Shown here: positions 1-8,073 of the stretch, piece after piece | How the letters are laid out: every line of letters starts with the position of its first letter | How positions within the stretch are numbered: position 1 is the stretch's first letter | Source of the DNA: Thiosymbion sp942492625 | GTDB lineage: Bacteria > Pseudomonadota > Gammaproteobacteria > Chromatiales > Chromatiaceae | Direction of reading: 5' to 3' | DNA: 64,000 nucleotides | NCBI GenBank assembly: GCA_942492625.1 | Contig: CALOFM010000010.1 | Location: 62,001-126,000, forward strand | Made by a program: the position numbers and the translations under genes | The notes under the pieces: model-generated | Databases searched by the model: none | Told to the model about the DNA's origin: nothing | What the model saw: the letters and a program-made list of their open reading frames with translations, nothing else

Positions 1-41
1 GCCGAACCTCGTAAGAACACTCGGCGCCGGCCCAAGCCAGA

Positions 42-668
42 ATGGTTGAATCCCTGCGCATCGGTGGCCTCACGCCTCTGACCACCGTCGACTATCCGCG
101 AGAGCTATCTGCGGTCGTTTTCTGCCAGGGCTGCCCCTGGCGCTGCCGCTACTGCCACAACGGTCATCTGCTCCCGGCCAGCGGCGACGGGCAGATCTCT
201 TGGAATAAGGTACGTATCTTTCTGGAGGCACGTGTCGGACTGCTCGACGCCGTAGTTTTCAGCGGCGGGGAGCCCACCCTGCAGTCCGCCTTGCCGGCGG
301 CCATGGAGGAGGTCAGGTCTCTGGGCTTCAAGATCGGCCTACACACCGCCGGCCCTTACCCGGACCGTCTGCGCCGCTTGTTGCCTTACCTCGACTGGGT
401 GGGGCTGGATATCAAGGCGCTGCCCGACGACTATCCGCAGATCACAGGCGTGCCGGGTTCCGGAACGAAGGCATGGGAGAGCCTGCGACTGCTCCTCGAA
501 ACGGATATAGAGTTGGAGATACGCACCACCCTGATGCCGGGCAGGAGCAGGGAAGCGGACATCCGGCCACTGGTGGACGCGCTGACCGCGGCCGGCGTAA
601 GACACCATGTGCTCCAACGCTGCCGGACCGAGACAACCTTGGACCCATCGCTCCGCGAGCGGCAATAG
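42..668 (+). CDS. nrdG: Anaerobic ribonucleotide reductase activating protein (radical SAM, NrdG type)
   Basis: The 208-residue protein is a radical SAM activase that would use a [4Fe-4S] cluster and S-adenosylmethionine to install the glycyl radical on anaerobic class III ribonucleotide reductase. The cluster motif CPWRCRYC is at residues 31-38 and the SAM-binding GGEP is at 75-78. The C-terminal LQRCRTETTLDP resembles the end of the short bacterial form of this family. Length fits the family. The reductase gene nrdD would be expected just upstream, outside the window. Pyruvate formate-lyase activases share the same fold, so the substrate assignment is family-level. Confidence 0.85.
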   Translation: MVESLRIGGLTPLTTVDYPRELSAVVFCQGCPWRCRYCHNGHLLPASGDGQISWNKVRIFLEARVGLLDAVVFSGGEPTLQSALPAAMEEVRSLGFKIGLHTAGPYPDRLRRLLPYLDWVGLDIKALPDDYPQITGVPGSGTKAWESLRLLLETDIELEIRTTLMPGRSREADIRPLVDALTAAGVRHHVLQRCRTETTLDPSLRERQ

Positions 669-674
669 GGCGGG

Positions 675-702
675 GCTGGCCGCTGGCCGCTGGCCGCTGG
701 CC
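675..702. repeat. Heptanucleotide tandem repeat, 4 units
   Basis: Four perfect head-to-tail copies of the 7-mer GCTGGCC lie 7 bases after the stop of the nrdG-type gene. A related but distinct 7-mer array is at 54369-54424. Confidence 0.9.
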
Positions 703-773
703 AATTCCAGAGCACCAGTTGACGCCGCCGTCATCCACGCCTTTGTCGCCCCGGTCGATCGCGCTGTAGCGAT

Positions 774-1106
774 TCATCTTGGTGGTAGAGGCCCGCCCTT
801 TTTACCGAACTCGCCCTTTTTGAATCTGTGGCGCTGTTTCTTGTCGCGAAAACCGCCGTTCGTATGAGCTCCCGCCCGGGCGGTCTGGACATAGATCTCG
901 GGCTTGAACTCGAACCGGCGTTTGTGCGACCAACCGAGACCGGGCGGACGTCCTTCCGCCGGAGGGTTGCCAAGCGGCGGCCCATCGGTCGGGACGTTGA
1001 AGGTTCCGTCGTCCCTCTGTGCTTCCGCTGGCAGCACATTGTTGGCTTCCGCGTCGCGGGTGGTTTGCGTATCGCCCCCCTCAATCCGAATGGTTAATGC
1101 AGTCAC
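774..1106 (-). CDS. Hypothetical small basic protein
   Basis: A 110-residue reading frame starting with GTG. The N-terminal half is rich in polar residues and proline; the C-terminal half is strongly basic, with many K, R and G residues (for example GGFRDKKQRHRFKKGEFGKKG-like composition), which would suit nucleic-acid contact. I do not recognise a family. It could equally be the surviving tail of a longer gene. The ribosome-binding site is weak and a competing frame exists on the other strand, so it is only moderately supported. Confidence 0.35.
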   Translation of the reverse strand: MTALTIRIEGGDTQTTRDAEANNVLPAEAQRDDGTFNVPTDGPPLGNPPAEGRPPGLGWSHKRRFEFKPEIYVQTARAGAHTNGGFRDKKQRHRFKKGEFGKKGGPLPPR

Positions 1107-1222
1107 CCGGGACTGTCACTAGCAAGGCTAGGCTGCGCTTCAAGCCTTGTGCGCAAGAATTATCCGATCAGAGCAGTAGGACGTAATGACAATGCGGCGA
1201 AACGAGTTAGCCTCCGCCTAAG

Positions 1223-1242
1223 CCTAATTGATTAGGTATACT
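1223..1242 (+). promoter_or_regulatory. Palindrome abutting a -10-like hexamer upstream of the PEBP gene
   Basis: The interrupted palindrome CCTAAT-TG-ATTAGG (1223-1236) is immediately followed by TATACT (1237-1242), a good sigma-70 -10 element, about 85 bases before the PEBP start. The palindrome occupies the spacer just upstream of the -10, where a bound regulator would block polymerase. No convincing -35 is seen, as expected for an activated or repressed promoter. Confidence 0.4.
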
Positions 1243-1326
1243 TTTCGCGCTCCATCAAAAGGGCGAAAGGCCCCGGGCGCACGACAGTATGCCTGGATTA
1301 CGCAATTGATCCGCGGGAGACGCGAC

Positions 1327-1956
1327 ATGAAACTCAGCTCCAACTCCATTACCGACGGCCAACCCATCCCGGGCGACTACGCCTTCTGTGTGCGGGATGC
1401 CGCGAACCACGTGGCCTTGGCACCGAACCGCAATCCCGACCTTGCGTGGACCGATCTGCCCGCCGGCACCCGCTCCCTGGTGCTGATCTGTCACGACCCG
1501 GACGTACCCAGCCGGGGGGACGACGTAAATCGGGAAGGGCGTTCGGTGCCCGCGGATCTCCCGCGCGTGGATTTCACCCACTGGGTGCTGGTGGACCTGA
1601 GTCCGGATCGTGGCGCCATCGCCGAGGGCGCGTTTTCTGCCGAAGTGACGGCGCGCGGTAAGGAGGGTCCGCAAGGGCCGGACGAAATCCGGCAAGGCAT
1701 CAACAATTACACGGATTGGTTCGCGGGAGATGCGGATATGGAGGGCGACTATTACGGCTACGACGGTCCCTGCCCGCCCTGGAACGACTCCATCGTCCAC
1801 CACTATCACTTCACACTTTACGCGCTGGATGTCGGCCGCTGCCCGGTCGAAGGGCGTTTCAGCCGAGACGACGTATTGGCAGCAATCGATGGCCATGTAC
1901 TGGGGGAGGCGAGCATCATGGGCACCTACAGCCTCAATCCCGAGGTAACTGCTTAA
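1327..1956 (+). CDS. YbhB/YbcL-family phosphatidylethanolamine-binding-like protein
   Basis: A 209-residue soluble protein of the PEBP/RKIP (Raf kinase inhibitor-like) superfamily. Hallmarks seen: CHDPDVP near residues 55-61, the HW pair at 85-86, GYDGPCPPWND at 144-154 and the strand HHYHFTLYALD at 158-168, which together form the anion-binding pocket. The ATG at 1327 is chosen over the upstream ATG at 1228 because GGGAGA lies 7 bases before it and the PEBP fold begins there. No signal peptide. Bacterial members have no settled role. The gene stands alone with its own candidate promoter. Confidence 0.88.
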   Translation: MKLSSNSITDGQPIPGDYAFCVRDAANHVALAPNRNPDLAWTDLPAGTRSLVLICHDPDVPSRGDDVNREGRSVPADLPRVDFTHWVLVDLSPDRGAIAEGAFSAEVTARGKEGPQGPDEIRQGINNYTDWFAGDADMEGDYYGYDGPCPPWNDSIVHHYHFTLYALDVGRCPVEGRFSRDDVLAAIDGHVLGEASIMGTYSLNPEVTA

Positions 1957-2074
1957 TGGCAAACAGTTCGCGGATGTCACCGACCGAATTGCGGGATACG
2001 TCACTTTTTCGATTCATTGACCGGAATAGTCTTCCCCAAAACACGATAACGATAGTTGAACGAGGAACTCAGCC

Positions 2075-2977
2075 ATGGGCGAAGCCTTGCCCCAGTTCGT
2101 CTGCAAGCGTCAGCACAACTACCCGCTTCACAGCTTCCAGGTTGACTCCCGGCGGACCGCCCGCCAACTGGCTGGTGCACGTCGTGCGCTTTCGGTTTTG
2201 GAGGCAGCGAAACGGTTTTCCGAGCCAGAGGCGGCAGAAAAAGTAACTCGCCTCCTCAATCAGCACACTAGCAAACACCCGTTGCCATCACTGATCGTTC
2301 GCTTTTTCCAGCAACACTGTCAGCCTTATCTGGTACGACTCTACGTACACGAAGGCGAGCGCAGCAGGAGTTGGCATAACGCCACAGATTGTATTGAAAA
2401 GCTCGTTTGGAGCGTCCAGCCAAAATACGACGATGCAAGTCGCAAGCTACTTTTTTCGCTGCTCCCCGACCTGTATCAATGGGTACATGGCGCGCTGAGA
2501 CCCCAACGGCTAACGGCTGCCGATACGAACGCGTTTTTTGCCGAGTTGGCTCAACTGAACGCGGCGACCTTGGATGCGGAAACCCATGGCGCCGGCGCTT
2601 CTCCCGATCGACAAGCGAATCCAAGCTTCGTTCTCGCGAAACAAACCGAATACCAGTTCAGCGCTCCTAAAGAGAAGACCCACCCCCCTAAAGCACCAAG
2701 TCCACTGCGTCCGCAGGCTGGAGGAGAGCCCCCACCAAGTGCCTCAAAGGCCGAGGCGGACCAACTATCCGAAATACGTATTGGACACAGGGTGGAATTT
2801 CACAGCTCGCGTGGGAAGGCGCAGTTGATGCAGCTAAGGTGGATCAGCAGGTCCGGAAGCGTTTATCTGTTCTCCGATGATCACACGGGTGGTGAACTCT
2901 TTGTCACTGCCGCACGTCTGAAACAACGCTTAGGAGAACATTCGGCCCGTGCTTTGCCCGGATCCGTCGACACCTGA
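2075..2977 (+). CDS. DUF1631-type protein, much shorter than the family
   Basis: A 300-residue protein matching two parts of DUF1631 proteins: the helical block around KLVWSVQPK (residues 109-117) followed by LLFSLLPDLYQWVHGAL, and the C-terminal beta domain with IGHRVEF...QLRWISRSGSVYLF (about 230-275). Family members are usually around 700 residues, so most of the N-terminal region is absent. A proline-rich linker (about 195-225) joins the two parts. The ATG at 2075 has GAGG upstream and there are only 118 bases to the preceding gene, so no longer N-terminus can be hidden here. Function of the family is unknown. It may be a trimmed gene or a genuine short variant. Confidence 0.6.
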   Translation: MGEALPQFVCKRQHNYPLHSFQVDSRRTARQLAGARRALSVLEAAKRFSEPEAAEKVTRLLNQHTSKHPLPSLIVRFFQQHCQPYLVRLYVHEGERSRSWHNATDCIEKLVWSVQPKYDDASRKLLFSLLPDLYQWVHGALRPQRLTAADTNAFFAELAQLNAATLDAETHGAGASPDRQANPSFVLAKQTEYQFSAPKEKTHPPKAPSPLRPQAGGEPPPSASKAEADQLSEIRIGHRVEFHSSRGKAQLMQLRWISRSGSVYLFSDDHTGGELFVTAARLKQRLGEHSARALPGSVDT

Positions 2978-3142
2978 CGCTGCTCGCTCTTGCGCAGCGA
3001 GTTGGAACCTAGCCATTCACATCTAATATCCCCCTGTGAGATCACAAGATCGGTCAAGTACAGTGTGACATCTTAACGGCGCCTCACCGCCGCTTCACCA
3101 GAATCGCCTCCGGAATCCGAGCTCGAAAACGCTGGAGGGGAT

Positions 3143-4708
3143 TTGGTCAATCGTAAAGAGGCGTCGAAAGAACTGTCCAAGCAGACCTCAACCAACTCGT
3201 CGCAGAGAGACATCTCCTCCGGACCCGAGCCAAAGAGCGCCAGAAAATTGTTAACACGAAGTCCCCAGAATGATCTGTCCCTTGCGCAACGGCGCCTTGA
3301 GCTTGCCCGGGAGGATATTAGTCGCCTCAATGACGCTCTCGAATCTGCCCAAGGCGAACTAGAGAAGAACGAGCAGGAATTCACTAAGCGCTTATCGAGC
3401 CTGAAACAAGAACGAGCAGATCTCCGCGAATCGCTAGAAAGCAAAGAGCAGGCGCTGCAAGATTTGGAACGAAAATGCCAGCTCTATGCCAATAAACTGC
3501 AAATACGAAATGCAGCGCTTGATGAACTTCAGCAGCAGCTCCAACTCAATGAGCGAGAGCTGAAAACAAGGGACGGCATGATCGCCGCTTTCGGAAATGA
3601 ACGCAAGGACCTTTTAGCTCGACTGAGTGAAGTACCCACAGGTCATTGTGGTGAAAACCAAGAGAAACCATCCTCACACTCATCAGTATCGCATCGTTTT
3701 GCATTCTGGAAAAAAACCCCAAGATCAATCGGGCTGGCATCGGCGATCGGGATACTCATACTCTGCGTACTAGGCGCACTTTTCTCATGGGAACCGAAAA
3801 TGCGCGTATTCTCAGCTACCCCTATAGAGCCGCTTACCACAGATACACAAGAAGCCGTAAATCAAAGCGGGTTCGTCGCTACCGAAGTTTCGCCTGATTC
3901 CCGGGAGGCACATCGCCCAACAGACCGGAGGGGCGGTCAAGCATCGCCTGCAACGCCGGACAAACCTACTAAACGAGTTCAGGATAGGCTGCCACAGTCG
4001 GGTCTCGCAGCCCCCCCACTGATTGCGCTCAATCCGGAAAGCTTCGTCATGGGTAGCGGATCCGTCCTCGCTGCTGACGACGCGCCGCCCGTACACGAGG
4101 TTAATGTTGACGAATTCTTGATCGGCATCTACGAGGTAACATTCAACGAGTACGACCTCTTTGCACGGGCCACGGGGAGGCGGCTACCAAACGACTTCGG
4201 CTGGGGACGAGGTACAAGGCCCGTCGTCGACGTCTCATGGTGGGATGCACTGGCCTACGTGGAGTGGTTGTCCGATCAGACCGGTAACCGCTACCGGTTG
4301 CCAAGCGAAGCCGAGTGGGAGTATGCCGCTCGCGCGGGGCGTCCGACGCGGTATTGGTGGGGCTATAAGCTAGAAGCGGGACGAGCTGTCTGCTTCGATT
4401 GCGGAACCGAATGGGATAACCGATCGACAGCACCGGTCGCAAGTTTGGGGCCGAATCAATTCGGCCTCTATGACACCGCCGGCAATGCGATGGAATGGGT
4501 TGCTGACTGTTACTACGACAGCGACAAGGCTGCTCAAAGTGATGCGCGGAACCGACACCGTGGGGGGAACTGCGATTTCCGCGTCGCCCGTGGAGGCGCC
4601 TTCAACAAACCTGCCCGCTCAATGCGGAGTGATGCACGCCACCGTTTCGCCGCCAACACTCGGATTAACATGCTCGGATTCCGCGTTGTAAGGGATGTCG
4701 AGAGGTAA
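3143..4708 (+). CDS. Membrane-anchored coiled-coil protein with SUMF1/FGE-like domain
   Basis: A 521-residue protein with TTG start preceded by GGAGGGG at good spacing. Residues about 45-165 are a heptad-rich, charged coiled coil (many E, Q, L, K). Residues 196-215 form one hydrophobic membrane helix, followed by a polar linker. Residues about 293-520 are a formylglycine-generating-enzyme-like domain: FVMGS, EVTFNEYDLF, RPVVDVSWWDALAYVEW, RLPSEAEWEYAARAG, GNAMEWVADCYYDS, RVARGGAF and GFRVVRD. The segment after RGGAF lacks the paired active-site cysteines of true FGE, so sulfatase-activating chemistry is unlikely. The predicted topology is cytoplasmic coil and periplasmic SUMF1 domain; the domain may serve as a binding scaffold. 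Confidence 0.8.
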   Translation: MVNRKEASKELSKQTSTNSSQRDISSGPEPKSARKLLTRSPQNDLSLAQRRLELAREDISRLNDALESAQGELEKNEQEFTKRLSSLKQERADLRESLESKEQALQDLERKCQLYANKLQIRNAALDELQQQLQLNERELKTRDGMIAAFGNERKDLLARLSEVPTGHCGENQEKPSSHSSVSHRFAFWKKTPRSIGLASAIGILILCVLGALFSWEPKMRVFSATPIEPLTTDTQEAVNQSGFVATEVSPDSREAHRPTDRRGGQASPATPDKPTKRVQDRLPQSGLAAPPLIALNPESFVMGSGSVLAADDAPPVHEVNVDEFLIGIYEVTFNEYDLFARATGRRLPNDFGWGRGTRPVVDVSWWDALAYVEWLSDQTGNRYRLPSEAEWEYAARAGRPTRYWWGYKLEAGRAVCFDCGTEWDNRSTAPVASLGPNQFGLYDTAGNAMEWVADCYYDSDKAAQSDARNRHRGGNCDFRVARGGAFNKPARSMRSDARHRFAANTRINMLGFRVVRDVER

Positions 4709-5497
4709 CCCGAGCACCCTGCCCGACCACAAAGCGATGGATTCCCAAGCCGGCGATCTGAAGCAACCAGAGTCGCACAGCGACCAGGTACTGCAACATC
4801 TAGCGGCGGTCTACAAGACTGGCTCGGCTCTGCGATGCCCGGAACGCTCAACCGTAATGCACTCGCCGAAGTGACTCGTTGCGAGCTTCGGAATCCAGTC
4901 AGGAGCGTCGCTATATACCCGTATATACAAATCACCCATTCGACTCCAAAAGATGGACGCGACCCATTGCATAAGCTCTTGTTTTGCAGTCATTTCGATC
5001 TCCCTCGCAGACAATTTTGCGACATTCAAACATCGCTTTTTGTTTAATGCCCCCCTACTTTAAACGCGTCACTCACACGTGTTTTGTGACCTCATCCACA
5101 CAACAACCAAGTAATGTCGGCGTTGCGACAAATTCAATGTTCCCACAAATAGAAAATTAACAACACAACCTGCCTACGCGAGGGCAAAACAACCATGAGT
5201 GACTACGAGGCAACCCATCTACTGCGAACGTATGCATCTTCGCCAAACAACCATGCCCGCGGACGCCCCCACCTTCCCATAAAGCCCGAAAAAATATAAT
5301 GTACCGCAACGCGAGTTGGGCGAACGTCATAAAAGGACTCATAGGGTGGCGTACCGATTAGGCACAGCGGCGCCATTAAACGTAGTTAGATACGGGGGGC
5401 CGGGTTGACCAAGATGCTCGACTATTGCGGACGGTAACGGGATGATTTTGCTTCGCTCGCAGACTCTCCGAAGCATCCTCGCCGAATCGCGATCGGA
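4709..5497. other. Long low-coding interval
   Basis: About 790 bases between the SUMF1 gene and the lytic transglycosylase. Apart from one small minus-strand frame (4811-4993) I see nothing that codes convincingly. The part from about 5040 to 5170 is visibly richer in A and T than the surroundings. No hairpin with a T tract was found. Confidence 0.6.
4811..4993 (-). CDS. Hypothetical 60-residue protein
   Basis: The ATG at 4993 has GAGGGAGA about 7 bases upstream, a strong ribosome-binding site for such a short frame. The peptide (MTAKQELMQWVAS...) has aromatic and hydrophobic residues spread like a folded small domain rather than like a shadow frame. No family was recognised and there is no signal peptide. 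The good ribosome-binding site is the main argument for it; chance is possible. Confidence 0.35.
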   Translation of the reverse strand: MTAKQELMQWVASIFWSRMGDLYIRVYSDAPDWIPKLATSHFGECITVERSGHRRAEPVL

Positions 5498-6283
5498 TTA
5501 CTTCTTCTTAGGTGATTCCAGCACGAACATAGGACGGCTCTGCGGGCTGGCACGATGTAGGCCCGGATTCAATTGGCGAACCGAGAGGGTGGTCCGCACC
5601 GAAAGGGAAAGCAGCGATGGATCAAGGTACTTCTTCATCAAACTGCGCCGCTTTCCCGAGCTGCTGATTTTCTTCAGCGCGGCCACCTTTTTCATCGCCG
5701 CCTCGGTCGGGTGCTTACCCCCGTTGCGCCGGTAGTTGCGGATAACCGCGGCGGTGTAGTTGAGGGTCTCTGCGTAGGTGACGTTGCTATTGGTGCGATC
5801 CACCGTCCCCTCACCGGCATTGTAGGCCATGATGACCCGGCCATAGTCGTTCTTGTACTTACCGAGCAGGCGCTTGAGATGCCGCGTGCCCGTCTTGACG
5901 TTGACCTTGGGGTCAAACAGTGCACTGGGATCGGTCACACCATAATCCGCCGCTGTCCTCGGCATGACCTGCATGAGGCCGATGGCCCCCGCGCGGGAAA
6001 TCGCATGTGCGTTGTAGGCGGACTCCGCAGCAACGACAGCGTGCACGAGCGCACGTTCTACGCCGTATTTCTTCGCGGCGCCGTCGATCAAGGGCCTGAG
6101 GGCCTTCTTGCTGGGTCGGGGTTTGTTAGGGGGGAGGGATAGGACTTCGGGCTCCACCTTTTCCATGGAGACCGTCTGCTCCTTTGCAGTACTGGAGTCT
6201 TTGTCGGCGCCCTTATCTGCTGCGGCGACCGCTAAGGGCAAAGCGAACAGCACGGCAAGCGAAATCTTCTGCATAAACATCAT
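5498..6283 (-). CDS. Periplasmic lytic transglycosylase (SLT domain)
   Basis: A 261-residue secreted enzyme that would cleave the MurNAc-GlcNAc bond of peptidoglycan. An N-terminal signal peptide (hydrophobic 6-21, ending AVAAA) precedes a linker and a family 1 SLT domain: AAESAYN with catalytic Glu87, GLMQVMP at 102-108, FDPKVNVKTGTRHL and AYNAGEGTV at 153-161. The tail after about residue 190 is basic and rich in serine. The minus-strand start has AGGGAG upstream; a second ATG directly follows the first. Its neighbours are unrelated and it appears to be a single-gene unit. Confidence 0.88.
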   Translation of the reverse strand: MMFMQKISLAVLFALPLAVAAADKGADKDSSTAKEQTVSMEKVEPEVLSLPPNKPRPSKKALRPLIDGAAKKYGVERALVHAVVAAESAYNAHAISRAGAIGLMQVMPRTAADYGVTDPSALFDPKVNVKTGTRHLKRLLGKYKNDYGRVIMAYNAGEGTVDRTNSNVTYAETLNYTAAVIRNYRRNGGKHPTEAAMKKVAALKKISSSGKRRSLMKKYLDPSLLSLSVRTTLSVRQLNPGLHRASPQSRPMFVLESPKKK

Positions 6284-6427
6284 CGGCCACGAAGCTCCCT
6301 GAAGGTTCCCGAGCGAACCCGTTCAGTTATGGCGCCCAGCTGCACGACTTCGCGCCGAACACACCCTGTCGGACCCCCATTCTAGCATCAGAGTGTCCGG
6401 GTTCACCCCCCCCGCATTAAGAGGGCA

Positions 6428-7282
6428 TCAGCTCTTCCGCGCGGCATTCTCCGGGTGCACCCCGGTGAGCTCCAACAGGACGCCGCTGACCGCGCCACCG
6501 AGCATACCGCCCAGGAACCCGGACGGGACCTGAGCGATAACACCGTCGATCGCGCCCTTGGTCGTCGCATCCAGCGCTGCCGCTGTAGTCCCGCCCATGA
6601 TCCATACGCTGGCACCCACCACGGCAGCAATCAGACCAGCCACCATGGGTGCGGAAATCGACTGCGGACACCAGGCTGAGGTAGTGGACACAATCCAACA
6701 CCGGGACACCTGGAACAGGCCACCGACGAGGGCGACGACGCCGGCTGCGAGGGGGAACATGCCGATTGCGGCGCCTGAAATAGACAGACCGACGGCAAGC
6801 AGGCCGCCCGCGGCGATGCCCGAGAGCAGCCCGGCCAGGGTTTGCGCCAGGGGGCGCATCCCGCCCTTACCCATCCATGCGTAGAAGGCGCCGGCCACCA
6901 ATCCCGCCACCGCGGAGATACCGGCGATGAACAAGAGCTCCACGTTGTGCCCCTTGACCATGAGGTAGCCGATGGAGGCCATGACGCCGGCCATCGCCCC
7001 CGCCAGGGCCACCGGCATGGAGCTATAGAAGGCGGAGGTGGTCATGGCCGCAGCCGCGGAACCTACGACCAGCGGTTGCCAGCCGTCCAGACCGACCACC
7101 TGGAGCACTTGGTGCAATCCCGCGAACAGGCTGCCGAACAGGGCACCGGCCAAGCCCCAGACGAACAGGACCACAATGATCGCAGCGCCTTTTTCTTTCT
7201 TCATGCTCGGGTCGACATGCTCGGGGAACGATGGATCAAGTGTATCCGAACCTGCAGCCGGAATTTGCGCATTCTCATGCAC
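6428..7282 (-). CDS. Polytopic membrane protein of unknown function
   Basis: A 284-residue protein with a polar 30-residue N-terminus followed by about seven hydrophobic segments dominated by Gly, Ala and Val, with many small-residue packing motifs (GxxxG and AxxxG patterns such as GALFGSLFAGL and SGFLGGMLGGAVSGVLLEL). Composition suggests a tightly packed inner-membrane bundle. A short polar stretch with two cysteines (about residues 193-207) interrupts the hydrophobic pattern. I do not recognise the family. It is transcribed toward the lytic transglycosylase, with a 144-base gap. Confidence 0.65.
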   Translation of the reverse strand: MHENAQIPAAGSDTLDPSFPEHVDPSMKKEKGAAIIVVLFVWGLAGALFGSLFAGLHQVLQVVGLDGWQPLVVGSAAAAMTTSAFYSSMPVALAGAMAGVMASIGYLMVKGHNVELLFIAGISAVAGLVAGAFYAWMGKGGMRPLAQTLAGLLSGIAAGGLLAVGLSISGAAIGMFPLAAGVVALVGGLFQVSRCWIVSTTSAWCPQSISAPMVAGLIAAVVGASVWIMGGTTAAALDATTKGAIDGVIAQVPSGFLGGMLGGAVSGVLLELTGVHPENAARKS

Positions 7283-7309
7283 GTTCAGCGACCGCCATCT
7301 GCAGTTCCG

Positions 7310-7336
7310 CAGTAGAGCAGTCGCAAGTTAAACGAG
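7310..7336 (+). repeat. 27-base direct repeat, copy 1
   Basis: It contains CAGTCGCAAGTTAAAC and matches 8335-8361 at 25 of 27 positions. The two copies bracket the gene at 7624-8073. Confidence 0.8.
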
Positions 7337-7346
7337 GGGGGCTAGA

Positions 7347-7374
7347 GGGGGACTAGGGTCGGGGGACTAGGGTC
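7347..7374 (+). repeat. Perfect 14-base tandem duplication
   Basis: GGGGGACTAGGGTC occurs twice head to tail, followed by GGG. It directly follows the first 27-base repeat copy and may be a replication-slippage product. Confidence 0.85.
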
Positions 7375-7623
7375 GGGTCTTGCAATCCAGCTTCCCACAC
7401 GCGAGTCCGCGAAACCGGTGTGGTCCCAATTTGTCGTTGGTCTCAACACAGGGGCAACCTATGAAAAGCCCGAGTCAAAAATGGAAATTTCGCCGCCGCT
7501 TTCGCGCCACGCCGGCCTGTCTCTCCTGTCTGCCCGCCGCCACCAGGAAATGCTGGAGCTGATCGATCGTTCGATCGCCAGCTGAGGCGCAACCGGTGCG
7601 TGGCGAGGGAAATCTGGACAGGG

Positions 7624-8073
7624 CTACTCTGGGCCTTTTCCGCCCGCTTCGCTGGTGCCCGGGGCCTGCATCTGGTGCGAATAGAAAAACGCCTGCCCGG
7701 TGGGTGTGATGCGGAAGGTGCCGCTCGCGCCGCCCATCGCGCTCTCGGCCATCGTAATGCCAGCCGCGCCGCCTGGGCGCAGCAGGATTCCCTCGGGCGT
7801 GACCCGGTAAGTGCCGTACATGCCGTACATCTCCGCCGCCAGCTTCATCTCGGGATAGAGAAACAGGTCGCCCGTCGGCGCCGCACGGTAATAACCGGCC
7901 ATGCCGCTCATCTTCTTGAGCGCGTCTTGAGACGTCAGCACCGTCGGTGCAGTGCCACCCGTACTCGTTTCGGCCTGCTCATCGGCACGGCCGTGCGCAG
8001 TCACCACCGTGAGTGCCAATGACAGGGCTGCGGCAGCACAGTCAGTTAGATTCAGCGGCTTCGCGTTTCGCAT
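7624..8073 (-). CDS. Small secreted protein with three 15-residue repeats
   Basis: A 149-residue protein with an N-terminal signal peptide (hydrophobic 12-28, then HGRADEQ). Three degenerate units share the pattern G-aromatic-aromatic-R-x-x-P-x-G: GYYRAAPTGDLFLYP (60-74), GTYRVTPEGILLRPG (87-101) and GTFRITPTGQAFFYS (118-132). Each reads as a short beta hairpin, so the mature protein may be a small beta-repeat domain in the periplasm or outside the cell. No cysteine remains after the signal peptide. No family was recognised. The gene stands alone between two copies of a 27-base direct repeat. Confidence 0.7.
   Translation of the reverse strand: MRNAKPLNLTDCAAAALSLALTVVTAHGRADEQAETSTGGTAPTVLTSQDALKKMSGMAGYYRAAPTGDLFLYPEMKLAAEMYGMYGTYRVTPEGILLRPGGAAGITMAESAMGGASGTFRITPTGQAFFYSHQMQAPGTSEAGGKGPE

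Larger units (their letters stand above)
7283..7623. other. Interval with direct repeats and a possible 34-residue frame
   Basis: This 341-base stretch holds one arm of a 27-base direct repeat (7310-7336), a perfect 14-base tandem duplication (7347-7374) and a short plus-strand frame at 7481-7585. That frame ends in ARRHQEMLELIDRSIAS, which reads like the tail of a real protein, and it stays open upstream to about 7400 in the same frame, so it may be a gene remnant. Bases 7558-7581 form an imperfect inverted repeat around GATCGATCGTTCGATCGCC. Confidence 0.45.

Noticed and set aside
1..81. A frame open from the window start to a stop at 79-81 that could be the tail of nrdD or another upstream gene.
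   Set aside because: Only 26 residues are visible, they match no nrdD C-terminus I know, and a second frame is also open to 49. Too little to call.
339..777. Several overlapping minus-strand frames of 94-131 residues across the end of the nrdG-type gene.
   Set aside because: They are antisense shadows of a well-supported gene and part of their sequence is the heptamer repeat.
3143..4708. True formylglycine-generating enzyme (sulfatase activator).
   Set aside because: The C-terminal segment after RVARGGAF lacks the paired active-site cysteines and no sulfatase gene is nearby.
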